Shown here piece by piece: positions 1 to 12,228 of a DNA stretch of 64,000 bases. A model generated the notes under the pieces. The model made no database searches and had not been told where the DNA came from. It saw only the letters and a list, made by a program, of their open reading frames with translations. Made by a program: the position numbers and the translations under genes. The stretch is from Macrostomum hystrix (lineage: Eukaryota; Platyhelminthes; Macrostomidae). The stretch spans positions 6,648,001 through 6,712,000 of the forward strand of contig CATNEN010000024.1 of assembly GCA_950097015.1 (NCBI GenBank). Direction: 5' to 3'. Each line of letters starts with the position of its first letter. Positions within the stretch are counted from its first letter, which is position 1.

Positions 1-1983
1 AAAAGAGAGAAATGAAGAATGAAACGGGAGATAAATGAAGAATGAAAAGAGAGAGAAATGAAGAATGAAAAGAGAGAAATGAAGAATGAAAAGAGAGAAA
101 TGAAGAATGAAAAGAGAGAAATGAAGAATGAAAAGAGAGAAATAAAGAATGAAAAGAGAGAGAAATGAAGAATGAAAAGAGAGAAATGAAGAATGAAACG
201 GGAGATAAATGAAGAATGAAAAGAGAGAGAAATGAAGAATGAAAAGAGAGAAATGAAGAATGAAAAGAGAGAAATGAAGAATGAAAAGAGAGAAATGAAG
301 AATGAAAAGAGAGAAATGAAGAATGAAAAGAGAGAAATGAAGAATGAAAAGAGAGAAATGAAGAATGAAACGGGAGATAAATGAAGAATGAAAAGAGAGA
401 GAAATGAAGAATGAAAAGAGAGAAATGAAGAATGAAAAGAGAGAAATGAAGAATGAAAAGAGAGAAATGAAGAATGAAACGGGAGAGAAATGAAGAATGA
501 AACGGGAGATAAATGAAGAATGAAAAGAGAGAAATGAAGAATGAAAAGAGAGAAATAAAGAATGAAAAGAGAGAGAAATGAAGAATGAAAAGAGAGAAAT
601 GAAGAATGAAACGGGAGATAAATGAAGAATGAAAAGAGAGAGAAATGAAGAATGAAAAGAGAGAAATGAAGAATGAAAAGAGAGAAATGAAGAATGAAAA
701 GAGAGAAATGAAGAATGAAAAGAGAGAAATGAAGAATGAAAAGAGAGAGAAATGAAGAATGAAAAGAGAGAAATGAAGAATGAAAAGAGAGAAATGAAGA
801 ATGAAAAGAGAGAAATGAAGAATGAAAAGAGAGAAATGAAGAATGAAAAGAGAGAAATAAAGAATGAAAAGAGAGAGAAATGAAGAATGAAAAGAGAGAA
901 ATGAAGAATGAAAAGAGAGAAATGAAGAATGAAAAGAGAGAAATGAAGAATGAAAAGAGAGAAATGAAGAATGAAAAGAGAGAAATGAAGAATGAAAAGA
1001 GATAAATGAAGAATGAAAAGAGAGAAATGAAGAATGAAAAGAGAGAAATGAAGAATGAAAAGAGAGAAATGAAGAATGAAAAGAGAGAAATGAAGAATGA
1101 AAAGAGAGAAATGAAGAATGAAAAGAGAGAAATGAAGAATGAAAAGAGAGAGAAATGAAGAATGAAAAGAGAGAAATGAAGAATGAAAAGAGAGATAAAT
1201 GAAGAATGAAAAGAGAGAGAAATGAAGAATGAAAAGAGAGAGAAATGAAGAATGAAAAGAGAGAAATGAAGAATGAAAAGAGATAAATGAAGAATGAAAA
1301 GAGATAAATGAAGAATGAAAAGAGAGAAATGAAGAATGAAAAGAGAGAAATGAAGAATGAAAAGAGAGAAATGAAGAATGAAAAGAGAGAAATGAAGAAT
1401 GAAAAGAGAGAAATGAAGAATGAAAAGAGAGAAATGAAGAATGAAAAGAGAGAAATGAAGAATGAAAAGAGAGAAATGAAGAATGAAAAGAGAGAAATGA
1501 AGAATGAAAAGAGAGAAATGAAGAATGAAAAGAGAGAAATGAAGAATGAAAAAAGAGAAATGAAGAATGAAAAGAGAGAAATGAAGAATGAAAAGAGAGA
1601 AATGAAGAATGAAAAAATAGATAAATGAAGAATGAAGAGAGAAATGAAGACTGAAACGGGAGATAAATGAAGAATGAAAAGAGAGAAATGAAGAATGAAA
1701 AGAGAGAAATGAAGAATGAAAAGAGAGAAATGAAGAATGAAAAGAGAGAAATGAAGAATGAAAAGAGAGAAATGAAGAATGAAAAGAGAGAAATGAAGAA
1801 TGAAAAGAGAGAAATGAAGAATGAAAAAATAGATAAATGAAGAATGAAGAGAGAAATGAAGACTGAAACGGGAGATAAATGAAGAATGAAAATAGAGAGA
1901 AATGAAGAATGAAAAGAGAGAAATGAAGAATGAAGAGAGAAATGAAGAATGAAACGGGAGAGAAATGAAGAATGAAAAGAGAG
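1..1983. repeat. 21/23-bp A/G-rich minisatellite array
   Basis: Near-perfect tandem array of a purine-rich unit, mostly 21 bp (AAATGAAGAATGAAAAGAGAG), mixed with 23-bp variants carrying an extra GA or the variant ACGGGAGAT. It starts before the window. Every unit contains ATG, and where several 21-bp units run together a frame stays open (for example 1308-1628, a repeated seven-residue peptide). I read this as a by-product of the unit length, not a gene. One strand is almost pure purine. The array probably lies in a downstream intron of the myosin XVIII gene or just beyond it. Confidence 0.95.
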
Positions 1984-2919
1984 TATTGTTTGCTTTACGG
2001 AAAAGCAAAAAAGTTTATGGATTCTATTTAACAGTTGTTGTGTAGGAAGTGTAAGCCGTTGTGACAATTGATTCAATCCAACAGTGAATCACACTTGTTC
2101 AATTATGATGGCCTGAACTGACAAGTGATAATAATTTAAACAGCTTTCAACGGCTTTATCGCATCGGAATAATTTTTAGTTTATTGAAAAAAGATGCAAA
2201 TTTTACTGTCATGTCCATTGTACTAACGACTGGGGCAATGCACTGAGCGCAGTCGCCTAATGCTTGGACAAAGCAACACACGATTTTAGAATAAACAATT
2301 ATAAAAAACACCAATAAAACACGAAAGCTTCTATTGCTAAGCATGCATAAGAGCGAATTTACATGCAACGAAATTGTCTCACTGATATGTGCAAGGAGAA
2401 ACAAGAATTGGGTGTGTAAATTAAAGTTAAGATATAAAAAAAATCAGCAGCTACTAAAATGGAGGGCATATAAAACCTGAGTCATGCAAATCAGTACAAA
2501 TGAAGGTTGCGGGAGCCACAATAACTGCAGTCGAAAGATGAAGTCCAGAAATTTCTAACACAATACGAGTATATTGATACGACATTTAAACAGAGAATCT
2601 AATAATATTTCAATAGCGGCTGGCGTTTCTACACACCAACAACAATGGAGCTAAAATATTAAAAAAATACATTCAAGCACAGACAAACTGATAGGTGAGA
2701 TACCTTAGGACTGTCCGAATTATCGATCTGAGGAGCAGGTCGATATTAAAGCAGGTATGAGCTAAGAACTTGATTGATAATAACCTTACTAGTGGGTGAT
2801 GATAACAGTAATTAATAATAAATAATAATACCTGTCCTAAACGGGCTAGATGTGCAGCCGACAGCACAACCGTACGGCTATTCAGTTCGTGAACTAGAAC
2901 ACACCCCTGTGGGACGCAC
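1984..2919. other. AT-rich spacer, no gene seen
   Basis: About 0.9 kb of unique-looking AT-rich DNA between two minisatellites. The short open frames have no recognisable motif or coding-like composition. It is probably intronic to the minus-strand myosin gene, whose next exon lies outside the window. Confidence 0.6.
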
Positions 2920-3800
2920 CCCTTCGGACTGGATTTCGGTATGGGATTTGGACTGGATTTCGGGTTGGGATTTGCATCGGTTTGGGGTTGGGATTTGGAC
3001 TGGATTTCAGGTTGGGATTCGGGTTGGGATTTGGACTAGATTTCGGGTTGGGATTCGGACTGGATTTCGGGTTGGGATTTGGACTGGATTTCGGGTTGGG
3101 ATTTGGACTGGATTTCGGGTTGGGATTTGGACTGGATTTCGGGTTGGGATTTGGACTGGATTTCGGTATGGGATTCGGACTGGATTTCGGGTTGGGATTC
3201 GGACTGGATTTCGGGTTGGGATTCGGACTGGATTTCGGGTTGGGATTCGGACTGGATTTCGGGTTGGGATTTGGACTGGATTCGGGTTGGGATTTGGACT
3301 GGATTTCGGTATGGGATTCGGACTGGATTTCGGGTTGGGATTCGGACTGGATTTCGGGTTGGGATTCGGACTGGATTTCGGGTTGGGATTCGGACTGGAT
3401 TTCGGGTTGGGATTTGGACTGGATTCGGGTTGGGATTTGGACTGGATTCGGGTTGGGATTCAGACTGGATTTCGGGTTGGGATTTGCATTGGATTTCGGT
3501 ATGGAATTTGGACTGGATTTCGGGTTGGGATTCGGACTGGATTTCAGGTTGGGATTCGGACTGGATTTCGGGTTGGGATTCGGACTGGATTTCGGGTTGG
3601 GATTCGGACTGGATTTCGGGTTGGGATTTGCATCGGTTTGGGGTTGGGATTCGGACTGGATTTCGGGTTGGGATTCGGACTGGATTTCGGGTTGGGATTT
3701 GCATCGGTTTGGGGTTGGGATTCGGACTGGATTTCGGGTTGGGATTTGCATCGGTTTGGGGTTGGGATTCGGACTGGATTTCGGGTTGGGATTTAGGGTT
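2920..3800. repeat. 24-bp G/T-rich minisatellite
   Basis: About 36 tandem copies of a 24-bp unit (core GGTTGGGATTCGGACTGG) with T/C variants and some shorter or GCATCGG variants. Because 24 is divisible by three, several frames on both strands stay open across it (for example repeated NPNPKSSP on the minus strand). These are repeat artefacts. The array ends about 70 bp from the donor site of the fourth myosin exon, so it is intronic. Confidence 0.95.
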
Positions 3801-3871
3801 CGGCTCGCTCTGAAGAAAGGGTCCAACCAGTTAATGAGTTCATTACAAAAGACTCAACAATGCCAACTCAC

Positions 3872-6800
3872 CTCTTCGTGCCGCTCTCTAGGCAAAGCCA
3901 GATTGAGCTCATAATTGAGTCCCAGCAGCCGCTCCTGGGCATAATTGTAGCACAGATCCTCGAAGCTAGCTCCGGTGGTGCGGCCGCAGGAGGCCACCTG
4001 CTGGAAGCCGGGCGGATCCAGAACGGTGATGGTGTGCGAAGATCTATCACCGCAGGAGAAGCACCGATTAACCAGGAACATCACCAAGGTGACAATCTCT
4101 GTGTAGAGCCCCGTGACGAAGCCTTGCAACAGTTCGAACGGAGTGTAGGCCTGGCCGCCGGCTGCCTTGGCGTCGGCCTGGCCCAGCTGGAAGGCGTGCT
4201 TGCGCAGCTCGGCCGCGCTGCAGCCCAGCAGGGAGGCGGCCCGCTCCGCCGCCGTCACCTTTTCGAACTGGAAGCCGCCGTGGGGCAGCTGAACAGCGCC
4301 GGCTGTGCCCAGGTGAAAAATCGCGGCTGAAAATCCAGGTGGAGCGAATGAATTCGGGTTTTATCCCAACCAGCTGAACTCCTCCTACGGCGGAAAAGAA
4401 GAAAATATGCTCTGGCTTCTGCAGAGAAATCAGGCAATGATCCTGCATAGATTTTATACTAAAGCATCAAATTATAAAAACTGCACTGTTCTGAACTAAC
4501 TGAACTAAGCTCTGTAAGGCCAATATCACCGCATCATTCTATACTGATTAAGATCCCAATAACCAATTTTACAAATTGAAATCCTAATAACAACGAGATG
4601 TTGTATTTAAAGTAATGATAATTAAAAGTTATTAGGATATTTCAAATTTTAAAAAAATTACACATGTAGGTGCAAGCCTTTGAATGCCACGCCATATTAA
4701 CTGCTGGTGGAATTGTGGCAGAACTACCCGCTCGACTCGGCAACGCGAACGACCAGCATCGGCTGGTAGGGCGAGTAGAGACAAGAGAGTAGCTAGCAAC
4801 AATTCGGGCATTCCTAAATATTGCACCGGCTGGGCTAAGCCAGCATGAATTGGCTACTATAGGTCCGCCGTACTAACAGACAGGGCCATAACTGAGCCCA
4901 GCTGTCTAGATTAACGGACCAAAAATTCTATTTAAAATAACTAACTCTATTAAAAGATCATCTAAGGTGGCGGAACATCAAAGGATTCAAGAATAGATGA
5001 CTGGCGGAACATCAAAGGATTCAAGCAGAGATGACTGGCGGAACATCAAAGGATTCAAGAAGAGATGACTGGCGGAACATCAAAGGATTCAAGTAGAGAT
5101 GACTGGCGGAACATCAAAGGATTCAAGTAGAGATGACTGGCGGAACATCAAAGGATTCAAGAAGAGATGACTGGCGGAACATCAAAGGATTCAAGCAGAG
5201 ATGACTGGCGGAACATCAAAGGATTCAAGAAGAGATGACTGGCGGAACATCAAAGGATTCAAGCAGAGATGACTGGCGGAACATCAAAGGATTCAAGTAG
5301 AGATAACTGGCGGAACATCAAAGGATTCAAGCAGAGATGACTGGCGGAACATCAAAGGATTCAAGAAGAGATGACTGGCGGAACATCAAAGGATTCAAGT
5401 AGAGATGACTGGCGGAACATCAAAGGATTCAAGTAGAGATGACTGGCGGAACATCAAAGGATTCAAGAAGAGATGACTGGCGGAACATCAAAGGATTCAA
5501 GCAGAGATGACTGGCGGAACATCAAAGGATTCAAGAAGAGATGACTGGCGGAACATCAAAGGATTCAAGTAGAGATGACTGGCGGAACATCAAAGGATTC
5601 AAGTAGAGATGACTGGCGGAACATCAAAGGATTCAAGAAGAGATGACTGGCGGAACATCAAAGGATTCAAGCAGAGATGACTGGCGGAACATCAAAGGAT
5701 TCAAGAAGAGATGACTGGCGGAACATCAAAGGATTCAAGCAGAGATGACTGGCGGAACATCAAAGGATTCAAGTAGAGATAACTGGCGGAACATCAAAGG
5801 ATTCAAGCAGAGATGACTGGCGGAACATCAAAGGATCTATGCGCCAAGATGACTGGTGGTACATCAAAGGATTCAAGTAGAGATAACTGACGGAACATCA
5901 AAGGATCCATGCGCCAAGATGACTGTCGGTACATCAAAGGATCTATGCGCCAAGATGACTGGCGGTACATCAAAGGATCCATGCGCCAAGAAGGATTCGG
6001 CATTAAAAAGCTAAACTTAAAGCGGGGACTGTCGGAGCATCAAAACAACTTCAAGAAACTCACCCAGCAGTTTGCACAGGCTGAACCACTCCTGCTCAGA
6101 GATGCCCAGAGTACGACCGGCTTCGAAAATGCGGGCCCATTTGTCCTTGGCAAAGGCCAGATCCTCCTGACGATGCAGCGGAGTCAGGAACTGATTAGGC
6201 TCTGGCGCATTGTTCAACAGCAGCCGCTGTCGCTCAGTCTCGGACAGGCCAGACAGCATGTAATAGAAGACATGAAACGCCGGCTCGCCTTCCGGTCGGC
6301 GAACAATGCGCGATCTCTCCAGCAATAGGACGTGATAGGAGAGGCCGGACACGCAGCCAGAGTGATCGAAGTCGATGGCGTAGAGCTGGGCGCAGCGGGA
6401 GGCGCTTGTGTTCATGATGGTGCGACTGCTGACGAACGCCTCTGTCAGGGTGGACAGGGCGCGCAAGCGGTCCACCGTGACCACCTGGGAGGCAAGGTTA
6501 AACAGGTGAGCTCGTATGTGTGGCAAGCTGCATCTCAATCTCAATATTTATTTTATTATCACGATTCTGATTAACACAAGGACCTGAAAGCCAAGCAAAT
6601 AAAGTCTTGAACATAGGGGGGAGAGTGGCAGAGAGATGTTAACGTGTTTTGCATCTCGCACCAATGTTCCTGAGCTCGATTCCGCGGTGAGGCCACAGTC
6701 ATTTAGGGCTTGTCGTGCAATTTACTCCCTTGAGGGTTTATCTCCAAGGCGTAGTGAGAGTGTACACTGCCTGACAATAAGAAAGTCAGGGCAGATGTAC

Positions 6801-9800
6801 ACGCTCAGGAGTGAGCGAAATGGGCAGAATAGCCTACTCGCGAGCTGCGGATCTAGTGTTGATGATGGACCTAAAAAGGCATACACGCGGTCAAGAGAAA
6901 AAATAAATCTATTGTCAAATTACATTTAAAGGCAATAAATAAGGTTAAACAGTGCATGTGTTGTGTGTCAAGCACACTTGCAGGTGGGGACTGCACACCT
7001 AATGTACTCCCCGGCTCTCTCGGACACCGGTTGACAGCCGCGTGTCAGCAATGGAATTTACTTTTTTCCAAACATATCGGCAGCATCCAAACCCCACTGA
7101 ATTGCCACACAGAACTGCTTTATTCCACGCCAGCCGGAATTATTATTACCCGACGAAATGTCGGTACTCATTTGCAGCTGAGTAGACTGTGTGCACATCA
7201 GGGCAAAGCAGCTTGCCAAAGGCTGCACGAATAGTTCTAGACTATGTCGGGAGTCGAACCCAGGACCATCTGATCCAGATTCCGACACCTTACTGACTGA
7301 CCTATCCGCCCTGTGCAAACAAAACAAAGCCCAGATCATAGATCCAAGGAAATGGAATCCTACCTTGCTAGGACAGGAGCCAGCCTGTAGGAAATAATGC
7401 AACAGATGCCGGACACAGAAGGACTTGCCGGAGCCGCTGCGTCCAACCAGACACATGGCCTGATTGGTCTGATTGGTCAGCAGATTTCTATAGGCCATCT
7501 GGGCCGAGGCGTAGATATGCGGCGGCATCTCCAGCTGGCGACAGCCGCGAAAAGTTTCCATGACTCGCTCGGTGTAGATTGACAATGGATACATTGGATT
7601 GAGCACTAATAGGCCAGGGCCGCAGTAGGTGTGGATCAGATTGCTAGAGAATCTGGCTCGTAGCACGTGCACTAGTGAGCACTCGTTCAGATACCTGAGC
7701 TGAGTGAGGTTCTCAACCCGGTCTAGCTTGGGACTATTGGCCTGCTCGATATCTTCAGTTTCAACCACTATCACTTTGCCATTGTGCTCTAGTTTGACTC
7801 GCACCTTATAATCCGGGAGCTTTTCAACTACCGTGCAGCCGGAATAGCCGTCCTTGTGCACCAACCAGAATCGGCAGCCAATGCCGGCTGTGGAGGACAA
7901 GGTGGCGACGGCGTTGGATGTCTCCGTGGCGTCCGTGTCAGTTTCGTCCGATGTCTCCTGGAGTCAGTTTGAGAAGGGATATTTCAGTGTCAAGCATAAT
8001 TTTGCGAGTCGATGATGAATATTACATGCACAATATAACGGAACAATGAAAAAATCGACAATAAAGTGTAAAAACATAACCGAAACTTGAAAAGTTCATT
8101 TACAAACAATGACATCGAAATATAAGCGATGAATTGAATAATAATAATCTAACATTTGTATAGCTCCTTAGGAGAAAGCGCTGCTTCTTCCGATGCTGCC
8201 TAACGAGGCATCTATGGCACTGGAAATCGATTCGATGATTAAATTAGCATCATTCTACTTATGAGTAGCAAAATGAGAGAAGTAGCTCGTAATAAGATAA
8301 GCAAAAATACTTATAAGTGTGGACAATGGAGGCTTAATCAAAAGAATAGGATATTGGACAATGGAGGCTTGATCAAAAGAATAGGATATTGGACAATGGA
8401 GGCTTGATCAAAAGAATAGGATAATGGACAATGGAGGCTTAATCAAAAGAATAGGATATTGGACAATGGAGGCTTAATCAAAAGAATAGGATAATGGACA
8501 ATGGAGGCTTAATCAAAAGAATAGGATATTGGACAATGGAGGCTTAATCAAAAGAATAGGATATTGGACAATGGAGGCTTAATCAAAAGAATAGGATATT
8601 GGACAATGGAGGCTTAATCAAAAGAATAGGATATTGGACAATGGAGGCTTGATCAAAAGAATAGGATATTGGACAATGGAGGCTTGATCAAAAGAATAGG
8701 ATATTGGACAATGGAGGCTTGATCAAAAGAATAGGATATTGGACAATGGAGGCTTGATCAAAAGAATAGGATATTGGACAATGGAGGCTTAATCAAAAGA
8801 ATAGGATATTGGACAATGGAGGCTTAATCAAAAGAATAGGATATTGGACAATGGAGGCTTGATCAAAAGAATAGGATATTGGACAATGGAGGCTTGATCA
8901 AAAGAATAGGATAATGGACAATGGAGGCTTAATCAAAAGAATAGGATATTGGACAATAGAGGCTTGATCAAAAGAATAGGATATTGGACAATGGAGGCTT
9001 GATCAAAAGAATAGGATATTGGACAATGGAGGCTTGATCAAAAGAATAGGATAATGGACAATGGAGGCTTAATCAAAAGAATAGGATATTGGACAATGGA
9101 GGCTTGATCAAAAGAATAGGATATTGGACAATGGAGGCTTAATCAAAAGAATAGGATATTGGACAATGGAGGCTTAATCAAAAGAATAGGATATTGGACA
9201 ATGGAGGCTTAATCAAAAGAATAGGATATTGGACAATGGAGGCTTAATCAAAAGAATAGGATATTGGACAATGGAGGCTTAATCAAAAGAATAGGATATT
9301 GGACAATGGAGGCTTGATCAAAAGAATAGGATATTGGACAATGGAGGCTTGATCAAAAGAATAGGATATTGAATAATGGAGGTTTATCTTCAGCCTCTTG
9401 AGTAAATTTTGAGTAAACAGCGGCTGCAAGCAACTCACCACCTGCTGATGTCTAGTCCGGCCTAGCTCGGACAGTTCGGGCACCTGCTGCACAGTGAGAC
9501 AGATCTCCGCGTCCGACTGTCGTATTATATCGACAATTTCGTCCTTGGAACGACTGCGGACATCGATGCCGTTAATAGTTACAATGCGATCGCCGGGTAG
9601 TAGGCCCAGAGATCCTCTCTGGCCAGGCTCGGCTAGCATCACAGGCAGCTTCTCGCCAGACGCTCTGTCATAAAGAAAGGTCTTGCGCAATTGAAAGCCG
9701 AAGTCGCCTTTGGCGGTGCGCGACAGCGTCACCTTGCGCAGCTCGGGCGGCCGCAGAGGACTGGGATCGGCCAGGGGCAGCCGGACATTGAACGATTTGT

Positions 9801-10074
9801 CTTCGACTAGCACAACGCCAGACTGCCGCTGATCGGCCAAATCTTCGTCATCGTCATCGTCACGATCTCCAAAGGCTGTTGTCAGAGTTGTTGCCGAATA
9901 GTCGCTGCCAGCTGACGGCTGGTCCAGCGGGCTGACATTGCCGCGCAGGATGCCCCGCTTTGGCTGGGTAGCTGAGGCTGGCGGATTGAACTCGCCGCGT
10001 ATCTTGGGCAGAGTGCTAGGCCTGTGCACCTCGGCATTGGCTGAGGCAGCGGCTGCGGACTTTTGGTCCGACAT
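3872..10074 (-). CDS. class XVIII myosin, N-terminal part (PDZ + motor)
   Basis: Four exons: 10074-9439 (an alternative donor would end at 9442), 7957-7364, 6484-6064 and 4326-3872; the rest lies left of the window. The phases are 0, 0, 1 and 0 and give 702 codons. Exon 1 starts at MSDQK and has a low-complexity acidic stretch, then a PDZ domain (about residues 113-197, loop GDFGF). Exon 2 has the SH3-like start of the motor (WLVHKDG) and the P-loop GRSGSGKS (about 384-391). Exon 3 has the degenerate switch I region NTSASRC and RRPEGEPAFHVFYY. Exon 4 has FHLGTAGA and switch II DPPGFQ, then FEDLCYNYAQERL. PDZ plus motor is the MYO18A/Drosophila Mhcl layout. Class XVIII motors are known as poor ATPases that tether actin. 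Here switch II has Q where active myosins have E, fitting that. The lysine/glutamate-rich N-terminal region of long vertebrate isoforms is absent. Confidence 0.93.
4330..4969. other. myosin intron 3, unique part
   Basis: Intron sequence upstream (in gene sense) of the fourth myosin exon. It is mostly AT-rich, with a GC-richer block at about 4670-4920 that looks like a dispersed-repeat fragment, but I recognise no domain or terminus in it. Confidence 0.5.
4970..5990. repeat. 34-bp minisatellite in myosin intron 3
   Basis: About 29 tandem copies of a 34-bp unit (core GATGACTGGCGGAACATCAA followed by AGGATTCAAG). Copies differ at one base, CAAG(C/A/T)AGAG, and rarely carry ATAACTGG in place of ATGACTGG. 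The last copies (about 5830-5990) are diverged, with GCGCCAAG. The array ends about 75 bp from the donor of exon 3 at 6064. The order of variants repeats in blocks (see findings). Confidence 0.95.
6616..6868 (+). mobile_element. tRNA-derived SINE, family A, copy 1
   Basis: It starts with a tRNA-like head: an A-box-like GTGGCAGAG and a B-box-like CTCGATTCC about 50 bp further on. A body ending near GACAATAAGAAAGTCAGG is shared with copies at 15993, 27071, 28385 and 33500. It lies in myosin intron 2, antisense to the gene. The head resembles Leu/Ser-type tRNAs (TGGCNNAG A box) but I cannot fix the parent tRNA. Confidence 0.75.
7070..7325 (-). mobile_element. tRNA-derived SINE, family C
   Basis: Read on the minus strand, it has an A-box-like TAGGTCAGTCAGTAAGG near 7300 and the B box GGTTCGACTCC (7250-7260). 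The body contains CTCAGCTGCAAATGAGTACC and GTCGGGTAATAATAATTC, resembling the conserved central domain seen in several animal SINE families. It lies in myosin intron 2 within 40 bp of the exon 2 donor at 7364. The myosin reading frame runs open into it, which inflates any naive ORF. Confidence 0.7.
8321..9382. repeat. 35-bp minisatellite in myosin intron 1
   Basis: About 30 tandem copies of a 35-bp unit (core GGACAATGGAGGCTTAATCA, then AAAGAATAGGATATT). Two dimorphisms recur: TTAATC/TTGATC and GGATATT/GGATAAT. It lies entirely in intron 1 and ends about 57 bp from the exon 1 donor. The rest of that intron (7958-8320) is AT-rich with nothing recognised. Confidence 0.96.
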
Positions 10075-10361
10075 CTGGAGAACAAGAAGAACACTCTTTA
10101 TAGACAAGCTACGCCACCATATTCTTGTAAAGAAGCATAAAATAATTAGCAATGATCTAGCAACCATGGCAGTGCCACTAGTCAGGAGAGCTGCCTCTGT
10201 GTTGAAAATATCAGTACAAAAATGGCTTAGCTCTGAGCTAACTTGGCAAGTAATAAAGTCTTAACTCTGTATCCAGTAGCCACAGGATATTAATATAGTG
10301 TGATTTTTATCCATAAATTAATTATTTTTCTTTTAAAGCTTTCTTTTTCCACAAAAGAAAA

Positions 10362-10660
10362 CGTTGCAGCCTCATGATTAGAGTGTTGGACTCGCGACTT
10401 AAAGGTCGGGGGTTCGATTCCTGACTCAACTGGAACAATTTGTGTCCTTAAGCAAGTCACTTAACTCTGCATTGCTTCAGTTCACCCAGCTGTTAAATGG
10501 GCACAAGAATTAGTTGGGATAATTAAAGGTTGGGTGTGGCGTCCCCCAGTCCAAGGACTAAACAGCTGTATGGAGTCTTCAGATGTGCTGCGCAATAGCT
10601 GCAGCTGTGCTGTCGGCTGTGCATCTGGCCCAATTGGGGCGGGTGTAATCAATTTGATAG
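10362..10660 (+). mobile_element. tRNA-derived SINE, family B, copy 1
   Basis: The tRNA-like head has a TGATTAGAGTGTTGG A-box region and an exact GGTTCGATTCC B box at 10411-10421. The body includes GCAAGTCACTTAACTCTGC, TTCACCCAGCTGTTAAATG and a tail GCTGTGCATCTGGCCCAAT. A second copy with the same order of blocks is at 52926-53187. It sits just upstream of the myosin start codon. Confidence 0.82.
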
Positions 10661-11869
10661 ACCTAATTATTTTGACTTTTAAGTTAATCTCAACTCAAGA
10701 TCTTCCATTGTTTTATTAGTGTTTAGATAACCCTAGCAAAAAAGATCTAACAATACCAAAATGCATAATAAACAAACTAACACAGGGTACTAAAAGTATA
10801 TTCCTAATTTAAAATATTGATTCAAAAGTTTTTTTCAAATAAAGTTATTTAAATTTAAATTAACATTAAAATAAGATAAGTGCCATAGTAAAAGAACTGG
10901 TTAATTAAATGGGAAAAATTATCTGCCAACTTCCATACGTAAATATGACAATCCAATAGAATAAATTGCTAATTTTGCTTATTTGATGAAATTTGATTTA
11001 AATTTTCTATAATTAATACACAGCAAATAAATGGATTTACTGTTTAACATGTACTAGCAGCTCAATTGTTTGCTATAGTTCTAGCTCATGCAAAATTTAA
11101 AATCCCACACTAATATAGCATGAATAAATGGCTTAAAAAGGCTGCAACAGCTTAGGGAACCTTAAAACTTAAAAGCAAGCTATGAATATTGGGATTTAAT
11201 TCAAGCTATAATTAATGGTATTGCTTACTGCTCACATTTTTCTTCTATACTGTTAATTAAAAAATTAAGTACCTTGTCTAACTAGGGATGCCAATTTCAG
11301 TTAACTGGTTAACCTAAAAACTGTTTTGGCCCAGAAAAACATTTTTAGTCTAGTTTCCATTCAGTTTTTGCACTTCTAAATTATTTCATTAACAATTTAG
11401 CATTTTAATTTAAACAAGCTAAGATTTCATGTTGCACTTTATTAATAAACATTATTAATAAATATAATTGTCATTTATAAACAAGATTTTGTTATCTGGT
11501 TAGATTTAGATTTGATATTTTTTGGTACACTATAAGCTGTATAAGACTAGTATAGGCCCCTAGGAGTAGGAGTATGGCTCAAAGAACTGACTGAGCTTAG
11601 ATTGCAATGAAATAGTAAAACTAGCTAGCTGTTGGTATGGCAACAGAAAAAGAAAAATGCTTAATGTTTAATATACAATATAAAAATTATTTGTTTGAGT
11701 TGATAGTTGGAACTAGACATTTTATATTTAAAAGTTTTGCAATTTGACCACTTACGTACATCATACAATTGCCAAAATTCATCCACTGCACAAGGCACAT
11801 GTACTTATCTCTCAGTACATCTCAGCACAGCCCACAGTCAAAGGTAGTGACTCTTAGACTGTACAGCAC
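10661..11869. other. AT-rich spacer upstream of myosin XVIII
   Basis: Very AT-rich DNA without open frames of coding character. The myosin promoter and any 5' untranslated exon may lie here, but I cannot point to a specific element. Confidence 0.5.
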
Positions 11870-11875
11870 TAGCCA

Positions 11876-12190
11876 TGGAGCTGAATCGTGAGCAAAGTTG
11901 GCTACTGATTTGGTACTGCCACAAGCAAAAGCTCAGTGCACTTAAGGCTCATGCTGAGTTAGTGGCAGCATTAGACACCCAAGCTCTATCATATGCCATG
12001 GTTACGCTTTGGTACCGAGAGTTCTAAGCTGGCAAGATCAACTTGCCTGCCAGTTGTTATCGACAGTGTGACACAGCAGGCTCCAAGGATGGGAATGCGA
12101 GGGCAAAAGCTTTATCATGACAACACCCCAACTCACACTGCTACTCAAGCCTTTCTGGACCAGCTGGGTATCGGAACGCTGGAGTAAATT
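11876..12190 (+). pseudogene. mariner-like transposase relic
   Basis: From the ATG at 11876 the frame reads MELNREQ and then an HTH-type segment (KAHAELVAALDTQALSYA, VTLWYREF) typical of mariner N-termini, and stops at TAA. In another frame, 12095-12187 encodes KLYHDNTPTHTATQAFLDQL, matching the mariner catalytic block with its second aspartate (HDN). Most of the roughly 340-residue transposase is missing, so this is an internally deleted, frameshifted copy. Clear terminal inverted repeats could not be assigned. Confidence 0.7.
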
Positions 12191-12228
12191 CCGCATAGTC
12201 CACTGCATAGTCCGAGCCTGAAAGAGGT

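Noticed and set aside
1308-1628. 106-residue frame of repeated MKNEKRE
   Set aside because: It is a consequence of 21-bp units in tandem; neighbouring 23-bp units break the frame and nothing indicates expression.
2852-3914. Several 220-314 residue frames on both strands
   Set aside because: All are readings of the 24-bp minisatellite; no non-repeat coding sequence supports them.
3860-4330. Plus-strand 156-residue frame opposite the myosin exon
   Set aside because: It is the GC-rich shadow of the minus-strand exon, which has clear family motifs and splice sites.
7058-7363. Extension of myosin exon 2 past 7364
   Set aside because: After the GTAGGA donor the frame runs into a tRNA-derived SINE; joining at 7364 to 6484 restores the family sequence.
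10362-10440. Functional tRNA gene
   Set aside because: The boxes are present but the head is followed by a conserved SINE body and recurs at 52926; the cloverleaf is degraded.
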